This document shows, in pieces, positions 27,190 to 37,627 of a stretch of 64,000 bases of DNA. The notes under the pieces were generated by a model. That model saw only the letters and a list, made by a program, of their open reading frames with translations, searched no databases and was not told the DNA's origin. Positions within the stretch are counted from its first letter, which is position 1; the number at the start of each line of letters is the position of its first letter. Where the stretch lies: NCBI GenBank assembly GCA_016748015.1, contig JAAOMT010000046.1, positions 809,459 through 873,458 of the forward strand. The letters run 5' to 3'. This DNA is from Geosiphon pyriformis. Its lineage: Eukaryota > Glomeromycota > Glomeromycetes > Archaeosporales > Geosiphonaceae. Made by a program: the position numbers and the translations under genes.

Positions 27190-28921
27190 TCAAACTTTGA
27201 GATTTTTCAATTGTTTCATTTCCTCCTCTTCTTCCACCTCCTCTTCTCCTATCCAAACTTGTTCTTCCTCCTCTTCGTATGATTTAACCTCATACTTCTT
27301 ACCACGAATCCCAAAAATACCCCAATTAGCAAAAATATGTTCCCTCACATCTTGGATATTAACGTCTCGTTTTAAACTTCGAAAAGGATTTTCGCCAGGT
27401 TCCAACAACCAATCAAACTCATCTTTATGGTTTTCCTCCGAATTATTGTCATCCATATTCATATCAACTTTCACATTTTCCTCTTCAGGTTCATTTTCTT
27501 TCGATTTCATCCAACCCCCTTCTTCTAAAGCCCTCACATCTGTTTCCATATCCTGTTCATCATATCCAGTAATAAAAATAGCACATTTCGTGCCTAAAAT
27601 CCTTTTTATTGTTTTCCCCCAGAATTCTTTACCATTTAGCTGACCGAATCCAGGACTAAACAAGAAAAAAACGTCAGTATAAGGATCGAACGGTTTTAGG
27701 GTGTCATGATAATCAGTGTAATATTTGTCCGTCCAGGTGAATGACAGATTTGTGTTAAAATGTTTGGTTAAGGGCAGTTTTTCTTTCGGTGGTAATGCTT
27801 GGGGACCAATAAAGTGGATGTGAAAGGTAGTGTTGGGAAATAGATAGGAAATTTGTTGGTAGACCTCTGGTGGGAGTTGAGCTTCTGCACGTGCACCAAG
27901 AATTAATACGCGTATAACATCAAAAGGTCGAGCGCTTTGAAGATCTTGGGTGGTTTCTTGGATCGAGTAAATTGTATGCTTTAATGCTGAACCAAAAGTT
28001 GACAATATTTGGATAATGAAAGAATCAGCTTCAGATAAGAGATATTGCAGATTGTTAAAATTCCAATAGACTTTAAAAAATTGAAAAACCCCTATACCAA
28101 TTTGTGATTTCAATCCTTCACTGGTTAACCGATTGCGAAGCGTATAGGGTCCTGATTCGTGTAAAACCGACGCAATAGTAATCGGATATGTTAATGCTTT
28201 GCTTACATGGCGCATCGAACGTGCTTCATCTAAACTTGGAAAGCTACGCGTATAAAAAAAGGTATCCCAGTTCAGCATGTTGACCCGATAATCGTAATCC
28301 TGTTCAGCTTTGATATAGTTATACTTGAATAATCACGTGAGTGTTATTGCAAAGAAATTTGGAGGAAAATAAGTTGACAAAAAACTCACTGGGGAACACA
28401 AATTCCTTAATCTCCCGACCACTTCTCAAGTCATGCTCATCCTCGTTAGCCTCTCGTAGTCCAGAACATATTTTCTTGTGCTTTTCTAAATCCTGTTTAT
28501 AGTGTTGAGGGGAGCAGTGAGTGGGGTAACCACAGTCTGGACACTCGTAAATAGGACGCTTTTGGTCTTCTTTCTTTAGGTGTTCGACACACGTCGAACA
28601 CGTGCCATGATTATTTATAAGTTTTGCCCGTTCTTTTATGGCCGCAATCGGCGAGCGAGATAAAGGGTGAAAAAGATTATTGTTTTTGAGAATGGGTTCT
28701 GGTATGGCTTGTGGCGCCTCTTTGCGCGGAAATATTGTTTTAAGGGAAGCAAAAGGTCGCGTTACAGCTTCTGGTTGGACTCCAGCGGAAGCGGAATCCC
28801 TCGAGAGGGAAGTACTATTCCGTGTTTTAATTAGCTGAGTGATTTTCAAAGACCTAGGTTTTAACAAAAAACCTCTTTTAGGAAATGGTGTAATTGAATG
28901 TATGTTTCGTGGGAACATCAT
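27190..28921 (-). CDS. MSS51: Mss51, mitochondrial COX1 translation/assembly factor
   Basis: In yeast, Mss51 activates translation of mitochondrial COX1 mRNA and then chaperones the new Cox1 protein, linking synthesis to assembly. Exon 1 has a basic, Ser/Arg-rich N-terminus that fits a mitochondrial presequence (MMFPRNIHSITPFPKRGFLL). A MYND-like zinc finger follows: CSTCVEHL, YECPDCGYPTHCSPQHY, HKKICSGL. Then comes DEHDLRSGREIKEF. One intron (about 28292-28394) splices FP to TEQDYDYRVNMLNWDTFFYT. The second exon holds the Mss51 C-terminal domain with SMRHVSKALTYPITIASVL. The last 100 residues are unusually acidic (long Glu runs), an extension not conserved in yeast. The CP dipeptide in the finger resembles a haem regulatory motif. 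Confidence 0.93.
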
Positions 28922-29257
28922 TTGTTTTTTTTGAAAATTTCTCCAAGTCCATCTAACAGCCCATAATGTTTATGAGATTGTTCTAGAAGCATTTGTAGAT
29001 ATGCCTGAATTTGGCAACGTGAAGATCATAAAAAACCTAAAATTCAGGCTTGAATCGACTCAAATAAATTTAATGCTACCCTATGCTTTAAAAATTGTGT
29101 CTACAAATATCTCATTGTCCTGAATTATGTCACTTCACTTCTAAAAATTATGCTTCGTTCAACAATATATCAAAAAACCTAGAAAAGAAAATCAAAGATT
29201 AAAAAATCAAAGAAAATTAAATTTGCCCAAAAGTCAAATGTTTTTTTGGGGGTCGAC
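28922..29257. other. Intergenic, MSS51 promoter and uL4 3' end
   Basis: 335 bp between two minus-strand genes. No coding potential or RNA gene was seen. Confidence 0.6.
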
Positions 29258-30835
29258 TTACTTCTGAGTTTTATTTGTATCTTTTGCCTTGGATTTTTTC
29301 TTCACAATTTTCCCGGCCTTGCGTTTTTCCGTTGCAAGAATCTCCGCGCGTTTTAATACCTTGGCATAGGGATTAAGACGAATCAAAACCCCATTATTCT
29401 TCAATGGATTTTTCTTTTGTGTATATGGCCGCTTTTGATGTTTTTCTCCGGCTGGCCGGAGCACAGATTGAATTTTAGTAGAGTTAATGATTTGAGTAAC
29501 ATCAGTATTGGTGATGATATGTGATGGAAGGCTAAGGATAGAATTAGAATAAAAATCATTGTTAAAATAGAAAAAAAATGAGTATCATATTTAAATAATT
29601 CCATTTGCTTACCGATAATCTTTTTTAAGAGCGGCAGCTGTTTGGTAGGTGCCAAACAAATCATCTAACAAAGCAAAAGCGCCTTGCGACCAAATAATAA
29701 ATCTACCCAAATGACCTCCGGGAGCCAATAAAAGTAAATTCAAATGACGTACATTGACCAATTCCACCCCAGGAAGATTACGGAAAGCCTTAACGACACC
29801 ATGATCTTCGTTATAAACAATGAGAGGACCACGCCTTTGACGATGCCGCCGATTTCGCATTTTACCCTTACCCGCGCGCAATTTACGCGAATTAGAAACC
29901 TTTACGACATCGGTATAAGCATGAAAAGCTTTCAACAAGGCAACAGCAGCTTTGGTTTTTGCCAAGGATTCAATACCGTTTCCCACCACTAAGGGAATTT
30001 CTGAGATCTCCTCAATTCGGTGACCACGAGCCAAAACAAGTGGTGGAATAGCGGATGCCGCTAAAGCGGAAACTGTGGCGAACCTTTTTTGATTCAAGTT
30101 AGTCTTTACATGCCATTTACGCCAGATCTTGGTGGGAGCAAACATGCGACCACCACGACACATGTTACCAAAAGCACCCTAATCAATTTAAAAATTATAT
30201 TAAAGTTAAAAGCTCACCCAAATCATGGAAATAAAAATTACTAGTATACGATATTATAAAGTGATAAAAATGATTCTAAAAAGATGTTGAAGATATTTTA
30301 CCTGACCGGCACGATGAGTGCCACCCCCAGAAACACGCGGAATACGAGCAACAGCACGACCTGTTCCCCAAGATTCCGCGGATGTTTGGTGACCTGCTTT
30401 CTTTGAAACAGCATAAGGCTGACGCTTATTCTTGGCGATGTTGGTGTGAACGGATCTCACAATATCTGGACGTATAGGGGCTTTAAAAACTGCTGGGAGT
30501 TTATGTTGACTAATGGCAGTTCGTCCATCTTCCGAATAGATATTGATAGCTGGTCTGTTTACCACGGACTGATGTTTATAAGGTAATAAAATTTAAGACA
30601 AACAATAAATCACCAAAATTGAGCTAACTATCCAAAATATATTAGAGGGAGGTAATAAAATAAAATGATAGCTGAACAAGTTTTAAAAATACATAAAGTT
30701 TCCCAAGCTATTGCTCTGACTCAGAAAATATCAAGCAAAGATTAAAGCAGCACTTTTTTATACAAAGACAAATAATGATTGGATTGATGAGAAAAATAAT
30801 TGATGGATATTCTAATCTGTTTTAGAACTTACCAT
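29258..30835 (-). CDS. RPL4: 60S ribosomal protein L4 (uL4)
   Basis: Large-subunit protein whose loop lines the nascent-peptide exit tunnel. Exon 1 appears to be just the start codon: ATG directly followed by GTAAGT at 30832. After a 264-nt intron (30569-30832), exon 2 begins [16 protein letters not shown] and runs through [20 protein letters not shown], the conserved tunnel loop. Exon 3 (about 30180-29615) has [20 protein letters not shown] and [20 protein letters not shown], invariant in uL4. Exon 4 ends with a Lys-rich tail ([14 protein letters not shown]). All landmarks are intact. A start-codon-only first exon is common in ribosomal protein genes. Confidence 0.95.
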
Positions 30836-31168
30836 CGTTCCTTTGATGATAAAGGGCGAGAGAGGAAGATTCAATATTTTAAAGAATTTCGTCTCCCAAA
30901 TATTCTTTCGCATCTTCTCAAATCATAGCCAATCAAATTGGATCAGTAAATTCTGGTCACATGAGGGTTTTAACGCTCGAATATTTTAGCACGCTCACTC
31001 ACAATCACGGTGACACTTGCTGCTGTTTCTTTAGTTAACACATAAACTACTCACAAAAGACCAAAATTACAGTTTTTAAACCATCTTTGAAAACTTTTTT
31101 TATTTTCTGTTTGTAGCCATTCTTAACCAACCACTCACTAGTATTTCCACCCTGAAGAATCTAAACTC
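30836..31168. promoter_or_regulatory. Divergent promoter, uL4/antizyme
   Basis: 333 bp separate the opposite starts of ribosomal protein L4 and antizyme. Both genes respond to growth state in other organisms, so shared control is plausible, but no element was identified. Confidence 0.5.
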
Positions 31169-32633
31169 ATGGCAGGGAAAATTAATGTGATACAGTTGAA
31201 GGATTTTAGTAGTAGTAATTTCCGTGATACTTTTTCACAACCTCAGGAAGAGGTTTTGGCCATCTGCTTGACAAAGAGCCAAGCTACTAGTGATTCTAAT
31301 TCAAGTGGTTCCTTTGTTGGTGCGAGTAATGGCGAGTGCTATTATTACTCTACCTGTAAGTTTTTCATGTTATAAAAAGAACTTTGAGTTTCTTTGAAAT
31401 CCCCTCTTTTTGATTTTATTCTTCATCATTACAGTGGGCAAGAAGATCGGGTGGCGTTCCTGTGGGTATCATTTCTTTTCAATCATAAACCCTATACCCT
31501 ACATTATGCTAGGACATTATCGTCCTATCCTCTTCTTTATCTGTTTTGTTAGTTGATAAAACCTCTGATAGGAAATAATGTCCTTCATAATATTTACATC
31601 ATTTGTAAATAGGACATCACTTCGGAACTCTTATATAACACCACAAGAGACCTGCTGGCACTCAAAAGTGGCAGATTTGAGGAGCGACCTGGAGGTCTAA
31701 GTAATAGAGATGATGTTACGGAATCTAATGGGATAAATGAAAAAATTATCGACAGCAATAAGTCAATAAATTCTTTCAGCGCCGACAAAACACAAATTAA
31801 ATTCGTTGATCAAGTTTTTCGTAGTGGCACCCCACCAGCTCATATTGACACTCTTTTAACCATCGTTTCCACTCAACCGAAGTCTGAGTATGCATGGGAA
31901 GGTTTTGTAATGAACGGAACACTGTTTTTGAAAGGAAATGGTCTTGATAATGTGGACCTTAGGGAAAGGTAATTATTTATTTGCTTTCAGTTTTTAATTT
32001 TTTGATATTAAGAGAAGTTCCTTAAACTCTATATCGAGAATATGGGGGCCATCATTTTCCCTTTTTTTGAAATGCAATTACAAGTCTGGAGTTTAACACG
32101 TTATTTGACGATGTTCATTGGGTAGTGATTATGGTGATTGAGTTTGGAATTCTCTCCGTCTACAGTTATATTTTAAAATAGCATTCGGTCGTTCTTGTTC
32201 TCCAGGCTTTCATGATATTTGCTTTCAAATTTTGGGAATATGTGGCTCACATTTCTTCTAACAATTTTCTTTGCGTATGAAATTATTTGTACTTGCATTA
32301 TTTTTGTATTGCCCTTTCGCTATTGCCTTGCCTTTTTTTATCGTTGCAAACAACATAGTATTGTTGCCGTATTGGAACTTGCAGAAGAGTGCTTAAAGTG
32401 TCGATCTTTGGTTGTTTGTCTTGAAAAAAACGACCCTCAATTAGGTGAGTCGAGAGATTCTTTTATATGATTTTAATTTATTATCTTTTATATATGAACT
32501 AATATGACTTATTCGCTCAACCTTCAAAGCCAATCTCATTCGTACCTTCATGTATATTGGTTTTGAAACTTGCATTCCTAACATTTTTGATCACGATAAT
32601 GAGAGGTTCATGCTTGTTGGGATGGAATTGTAA
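31169..32633 (+). CDS. OAZ: Ornithine decarboxylase antizyme (+1 frameshifted)
   Basis: Antizyme binds ornithine decarboxylase and sends it to the proteasome when polyamines are high. Exons: 31169-31355, 31435-31461, 31613-31968, 32359 to about 32442 and the last one ending 32633. ORF1 is 71 codons (MAGKINVIQLKDF to GKKIGWRS) and ends at UGA formed across the second intron. ORF2 in the +1 frame starts DITSELLYNTTRDLLALKSG and carries the antizyme core: YAWEGFVMNGTLFLKG, LRESIVAVLELAEECLKC, SLVVCLEKNDPQLANLIR, FMYIGFETCIPNIFDHDNER. It ends LVGMEL. The conserved ORF2 and the canonical UCC-UGA site make the call strong. The GTGGGT donor of intron 2 is inferred; the nearby GTATCA donor would not give the site. 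Confidence 0.93.
31458..31614 (+). promoter_or_regulatory. Programmed +1 ribosomal frameshift site split by an intron
   Basis: The spliced mRNA reads UGG-CGU-UCC-UGA-C. UCC (31458-31460) is the last ORF1 codon. The U of UGA is base 31461 and the GA are bases 31613-31614, on the far side of the intron at 31462-31612. Shifting forward by one base after UCC reads GAC-AUC-ACU and enters the antizyme core frame. UCC-UGA is the standard antizyme shift site in animals and most fungi, where polyamines stimulate shifting. In the unspliced transcript the same place reads UCC-UGU-GGG, with no stop, so shifting should not occur. Confidence 0.85.
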
Positions 32634-32905
32634 ACGCTTGAATTACCCATGACTTGTTATTTGCTCTTTTTATGCTGTAGTCATTTCAATTCATTTGAAT
32701 CATTAGTTTCGTAACATTCTCTATGTACTAATATATCTACAATATAACATTATTTTTACATTAAGTCTTTATTAGCATTGTAAATTGTCTTATGAAGCAA
32801 TCTATTACGAAAAATTTAACTGCGTTATTTTTACAAATAATCTTGTAGCTTTTTCTCGGAGTGCCAATAAATTAACAGAAATTAGGTAAACACTAAAATG
32901 AATTC

Positions 32906-33536
32906 TTAGGAATTCATAATTTTGGCAAGACTATTGTTTAAAGGAAATACGTTAGAAATTTTTTGGAAAAAAAACTCGCCTACAAATGACTCACCATTAT
33001 ATTTAGTATGCTGACCCGTTGCGACTATGTTACTTGTTTGAGTATTACGAATAACTGTGGTTGTTTTCGCAAGATTTTTGCCGATTTTAATTAAAGTGCA
33101 CTCCACACTAATATTATCACCGTTTTTCGCGGGTGAAACATAAGAGATTGTGAGATCAATTGAGACCCCAATCCAGCCATTTTTCTTGCCTAAGATAAGA
33201 AGATATCAATATAGATGATCAAGGTAAATTTCTTTAACAAAATAGTAAATGGCAATAGTTGAATTTGTGTGTTTGAATTTTAAAATATCACACAGCACCG
33301 TATTGTGTTGCGCTTGATAAGCTATCAATAATAGTCGCGATAAATCCACCATGCAAGGTTCCCATAGGGTTACACTCCTCTTGGGTAACGTCTATTTCGA
33401 ATACACATTGCCTCTCGTTCGCCGAAACTACGCGAACACGTCTCCAAAAATCGTTCATAAAATGTGGAATCTTTGCTATCATAAGAAGGTGGCTTTCGAC
33501 ACGTGCTTTTGGAGTCTCTAAGTCTATGTAGGGCAT
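32906..33536 (-). CDS. Hot-dog fold acyl-CoA thioesterase (ACOT13/PaaI-like)
   Basis: Likely hydrolyses acyl-CoA esters. Exon 1 starts MPYIDLETPKARVESHLLMI and holds the hot-dog active-site segment NPMGTLHGGFIATIIDSLSS. A GT-AG intron (about 33190-33295) joins it to GKKNGWIGVSIDLTISYVSP and SNIVATGQHTKYN, the conserved last strand. The frame is open to 33608 but its only ATG-type start is at 33536. The 3' end is uncertain: reading on gives a stop at 32906, while a GTGAGT donor and AACAATAG acceptor would give a short tail (VLPKL) with the stop at 32914-32916. The start lies only about 160 bp from an inserted LTR, which may have replaced its upstream promoter. Confidence 0.82.
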
Positions 33537-33698
33537 GATTCGAAGAAGGAAATGAAGAATTATTGTGGCGAATATTTCAAGTGCCTCGCCATTAAATGAT
33601 GAATTCACGCTAGTTTATGCTGCTTGCAGATCGGCTGTATGAAGTATGAGTTTTTCCCAAAAATTTAAAAGAATTTCCAACTCTACTAGTCAAGATAG

Positions 33699-34388
33699 TG
33701 TTACGGGTTGGAGTAACAAGCTAACGGATAGCAAGGGAGAACAGGATTGTAGGGTGATGAAAGGAATCAAAGGGAATTCAACTTCAAAGAGCGAATTGAA
33801 TAAGTATGGATTCAATGTGTGAGATCAGTCTCATAAAATATCTCAGTTGCTATACTTTTCAAAAGATAACCAGAAATCTGAAGGTAGAGAGATAGTCCAT
33901 ACTGTCAACAAATGATCATGCCTGGTATAATTCTATGTCTCATGTCGGCGCTCTTAGAATTCAATATCAGGTATCAGATGTGCTCTTCAGTCATGTTTTA
34001 TTCAATAATCTTCAAATGCTGCAATTACACGTTTCAGGAAAAGGGTAAAAAATAACCAACAAGTAATCTTTTATCTTTAAGATGTTCAGATACTTGAAAG
34101 TAGGGAAAGGGAAATTAGCGATAAGAGAAGGATTGAGATGAAGTTGTTATTTTATTTCTTTTATTTCTTTGATTCTTACATACTTTTCTACAGCTAAGAG
34201 ATTCATTGCTTATATAACTATCAAAAATGGTCAATGATCAGGTCAATAATTAAGTCAATGATCAGGTCAATGGTCAGGTCAATGATCAGGTCATTGATCA
34301 CTTTCTAAAAATAGAGTGGCTAATTTATATGACATTAGTGGCTAATACATGTGATAATTAATAAGAAGTATAGGTTTCAATCATAACA
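33699..34388 (-). repeat. 3' LTR of the retrotransposon
   Basis: 690 bp, TG...CA ends. Compared by eye with the partner LTR it has the same length and differs at scattered positions that are almost all transitions. It contains six imperfect 12-bp units (GGTCAATGATCA-like) at about 34229-34300. The last codons of the element's extra ORF run into it. It reads out toward the thioesterase gene start at 33536. Confidence 0.95.
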
Positions 34389-35010
34389 TCATCCTCTTCA
34401 AAGAGATTGAGCTTTGGTGAAATCAAGCTATTCATAGTATAATCTATTTGAAGGGTTTTATCTAACTTAAAGCTAATTAGTTTGTTGAAGTCTTTTGTGA
34501 ATAAGATATATAACACTTGAAGCAAAATGAGTTTTGTATTCAAGAGATCAAATCTTTGTATTAAAGTTTTGGCTCTTCTTGCAATAGTTAAAACTCTTGG
34601 GATATCTAACTGTATAATGCCCAAAATTTCTGTCTGTATTTCTGAAGTTGTTTTCTTTATGAGTTTTATATTCTCTATGATTTCACCAAAGTGACCATAG
34701 AGTTTTAATTGTCTTCTATATGACAAGTTTTTGTCTATAGGTAAGATTTCTTGGAATTTTTTTCCAATTGTGTTGAAAGATGGGAGTATAGTTGTTATTA
34801 TATTTGCCAACAGATATTTATCCATTTTACTACCAATTTTTTCTCTTCTGGTAGTAGTTTTCTTTGGTCTAATAACAGTATGTGTTCTACTGTTATCAGT
34901 TATAGTGGTCTGTTTTTCAATGGTCAGAGTAGCATTTGGATAATTTTTGATCCAATATTCATGGAGAGTATAAAAAGTGTTTTGAATGTTTTAATCCAGA
35001 AAATAATTGT
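34358..35010 (-). pseudogene. Extra ORF between integrase and 3' LTR
   Basis: Open from about 35005 (TFYTLHEYWIKNYPNATLTI) through a Thr/Arg/Lys-rich linker to a helical domain from 34825 (MDKYLLANIITTILPSF) that ends LFEEDDVMIETYTSY inside the LTR. No family is recognised. It may be the chromatin-targeting tail of the integrase or a separate accessory protein. Its purine-rich codons for FEEDD coincide with the expected polypurine tract next to the LTR. Confidence 0.55.
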
Positions 35011-35354
35011 TTATGTCAATTAAAGATATCTCTGTTTTGGGAATGGTACATTTAATTATACTTGATTTTTGCTGATCATTTGAGTCGGTATTACCACAAC
35101 AGGCAGCCAATCAGGTCATTTATGATATTTCTTAGTGATGTACTATGAACAGAATAATTATTAAAGATTGTTTTAGATTGATCTTAAAGAATATAAAAAC
35201 CATTGTTTAGAACTTTGTTGACTATAAAAGATTCTTTCTATTGGCTAGAAAATTTATCACTATAGACATTGTTTCTATCTGAACGATATTCTAGTATCAA
35301 GTCACCAATACTTAAAGAATGTGTTTTATAGGTTTTTTTTCTTTTAAGCTTTTT

Positions 35355-36367
35355 TTAAAACTGTTTTATCTTTTTAAAAACAATTATTTGTGCTTTTACC
35401 AAGGAGTCAAGAATAATATTAAGTCTTCTTTGCAAAATGTCTTTGTAATTTCCTATTGTGATTTCTTCAAAGAGTATTGTTTCAATATCAATCTTTATTG
35501 GTAGTATTGCCATACATTCATAGAGCAGATAAAAAAGTTCATAACTTGTTATGTTATAATTCATAGTTCTATAAGCAAATAAAGCTGAAGGCAGTACTTT
35601 GTTCCATAAGTTTGTTTTTTCACTGGTTTTGGCTAGGATTTCACATAATGTTCTATTAAAACATTCTACTAGGCCATTTGTTTAAGAGTAATAAAGGGAT
35701 GAAAGTTTATAATGTATTCCCATTTTTCTACAAAGTTCTTCAACCAGTGTACTAAGAAAAACTCTTTCTCTATTAGATAAAAGTTCTTTGAAGCAACCAT
35801 AATGGCAGATGATATCTTCATAAATAAAATTGGCTATTGAGACTGCTGTTTGGTCTGAGATGGCTTTTGCTTCTACTCATTTTGTAAGATAGTCGGTAAC
35901 TATAATAATATATCTGTTGTCATTAAGAGTTATTATTAAAAGTCCAACAATATCTATACCAATTCTGTTAAATGATTAACTAACAGAAATTGGATGGATA
36001 TCTTTTTTGCAATGGGTTTGCCTCTTCTTTGGCAGATGTCACAGGTTTTGATGTATTTAGCAATGTCTTTTTTCAAAGTAAGTCAATAATAACAAGCTAA
36101 AGTTTTCTGAATTGTTTTTGTTTTTCCAAAGTGTCCAGCTAATGAATTAGTATGCATGTTGTATATTACAATTTCTTTTTTTTCAAATCTGATAACTCTT
36201 TGGGGGCAGTCAGGATCTTTTCTGTTTCTTTTATATAATTGGTTCTGGCAGATCAAATAGAAATTTGATTGTTTATGCAAATGTTCTCTTTGCTGTCGAG
36301 TGTATTCTGGTGAATATTGTTTTTTACTCATAAATTCTATTAAAACAGAGTAGTTATCCAAGTCCAT
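35355..36367 (-). pseudogene. Integrase, broken by stops
   Basis: The N-terminal zinc-binding part at 36367-36083 ends NMHTNSLAGHFGKTKTIQKT. The catalytic core is readable but cut: VTDYLTK is followed by TGA where Trp is expected, then VEAKAI. Near 35685, TAA stands where Gln is expected just before TNGLVECFNRTL. The C-terminal part (35564-35355) reads MNYNITSYELFYLLYE. All the stops noted are one transition from TGG or CAA. Confidence 0.88.
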
Positions 36368-36399
36368 TATCGTGTTTGTTTGTGAAGAAGTTATTAATA

Positions 36400-37010
36400 A
36401 TTAAGTTGGTTTAATTTGAGAGGTTATACTATTACTGGATGGTAAGTTTAGAAAGAGTGTCTGCATTTTGATGATTTGCTTCTTTGTGGTGTTAAATATC
36501 ATAGTTGAATTCATCCAAGTGGAGTATCTAGCAAGTTATTTGTTTATGTTCCAGTTTTTTTTTATTGTGCAGCCAAACCAAGGCTTGATGATCTGTTATC
36601 ACTAAAAATTTTGTGCCAAGAAGATATTGATCTTAGTAGTTAGTAGTCCAAACTACTGCTAAACATTCTTGTTTAGTAACTAAATAGTTCTTTTCTGCTG
36701 GTATGAGAGATCTACAAACATATGCTATGGCATGTTCTCTGTCATTTTCATCTTTCTGTAAAAAACAGCACCAAGTCCATAGCCAGATGTATCAGTGTAA
36801 AGGATGAAAGATTGGTTCAGATCAGGTTGCTTAAGAATTGGTTGAGTAACAAGTTTTTCTTTTAGAATTTCAAAAGCTTTTTGTTGATGAGTGTCTTAGT
36901 GATAATTGACATTTTTCCTGAATAGCTAATTAAGAAGAAAGGCAATTTTGAAGAAATCCTTGATAAATTTGCAATAATAAGAGACCAAACCAAAAAAAGA
37001 GCATAGTTTA
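36400..37010 (-). pseudogene. RNase H domain remnant
   Basis: Following RT on the minus strand, readable pieces such as FILYTDTSGYGLGAVFYRK near 36760-36810 match the start of a Ty3/gypsy RNase H. In-frame stops are frequent and no long open frame remains. Confidence 0.75.
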
Positions 37011-37036
37011 GAAACATTTATTGGTTGTCTAATGTT

Positions 37037-37627
37037 CTAAACTTTTTCAACTTTAGCTGAATCAGAAAATATTCCATTTTTTGTAATAAAATGACCAAGG
37101 AACTGGGTGGATTGGTGTCCAAAGAAAGATTTGATTGGATTGATCTTAAGGCCAGCATTTCTGAGCAGGTCAAAAACCTTCTGTAAATGTTCAAGATGTT
37201 CATCCCAGGTTTTTAAATATACTATTATGTCATTCAAGTAAACCAGAACAAAATTTTCTTTTACTGATTCAAACACTTTATCCATTAGGCGTTGAAAAAT
37301 AGAAAGAGCATTAGTAAGACCAAAAGACATGACTGTGAATTCATAGATGCCATACTTGGTAATGAATACAGTTTTTTTTCTGCTTTCTGGATCCATCTCT
37401 ATTTGCCAGAATTCAGCAGTTAAATCAATAGTTGAGAAGAAAGCAACACCATTGAATTTATCTAACATTGTATCAATTTTGGGAAGTGGGTATATGTCTT
37501 TTATAGTGATGGCATTTAATTGGTGATAGTTAACACAGAAGCATAGGGTTCCACTTTTCTTAGATATTACTACAACTGGAAAAGCCCATTCACTCTTGGT
37601 TTTTTGTATGAATTCAAGATCTTTCAT
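37037..37627 (-). pseudogene. Reverse transcriptase domain, degenerate
   Basis: The open segment covers the RT palm: FPVVVISKKSGTLCFCVNYH, FFSTIDLTAEFWQIEM, KTVFITKYGIYEFTVMSFGL, and the catalytic box as VYLNDIIVYL. The usual box is Y-x-D-D; here the first Asp is Asn, a single G-to-A transition that would inactivate the enzyme. The match to gypsy-type RT is clear throughout. Confidence 0.92.

Noticed and set aside
27152-27643. Ser-rich protein on the plus strand
   Set aside because: Antisense of the acidic MSS51 C-terminus.
31461-31614. UGA in the antizyme gene read as selenocysteine
   Set aside because: The frame after UGA is closed at once while the +1 frame holds the conserved antizyme core, so frameshifting is the explanation.
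32219-32470. Small membrane protein on the plus strand
   Set aside because: Its second half is antizyme exon 4 (SIVAVLELAEE); the hydrophobic first half is intron sequence read through.
34229-34300. Possible CRISPR-like array
   Set aside because: The 12-bp units are contiguous with no spacers and lie within an LTR.
34731-35023. Plus-strand hydrophobic ORFs
   Set aside because: Antisense of the retrotransposon's extra ORF.
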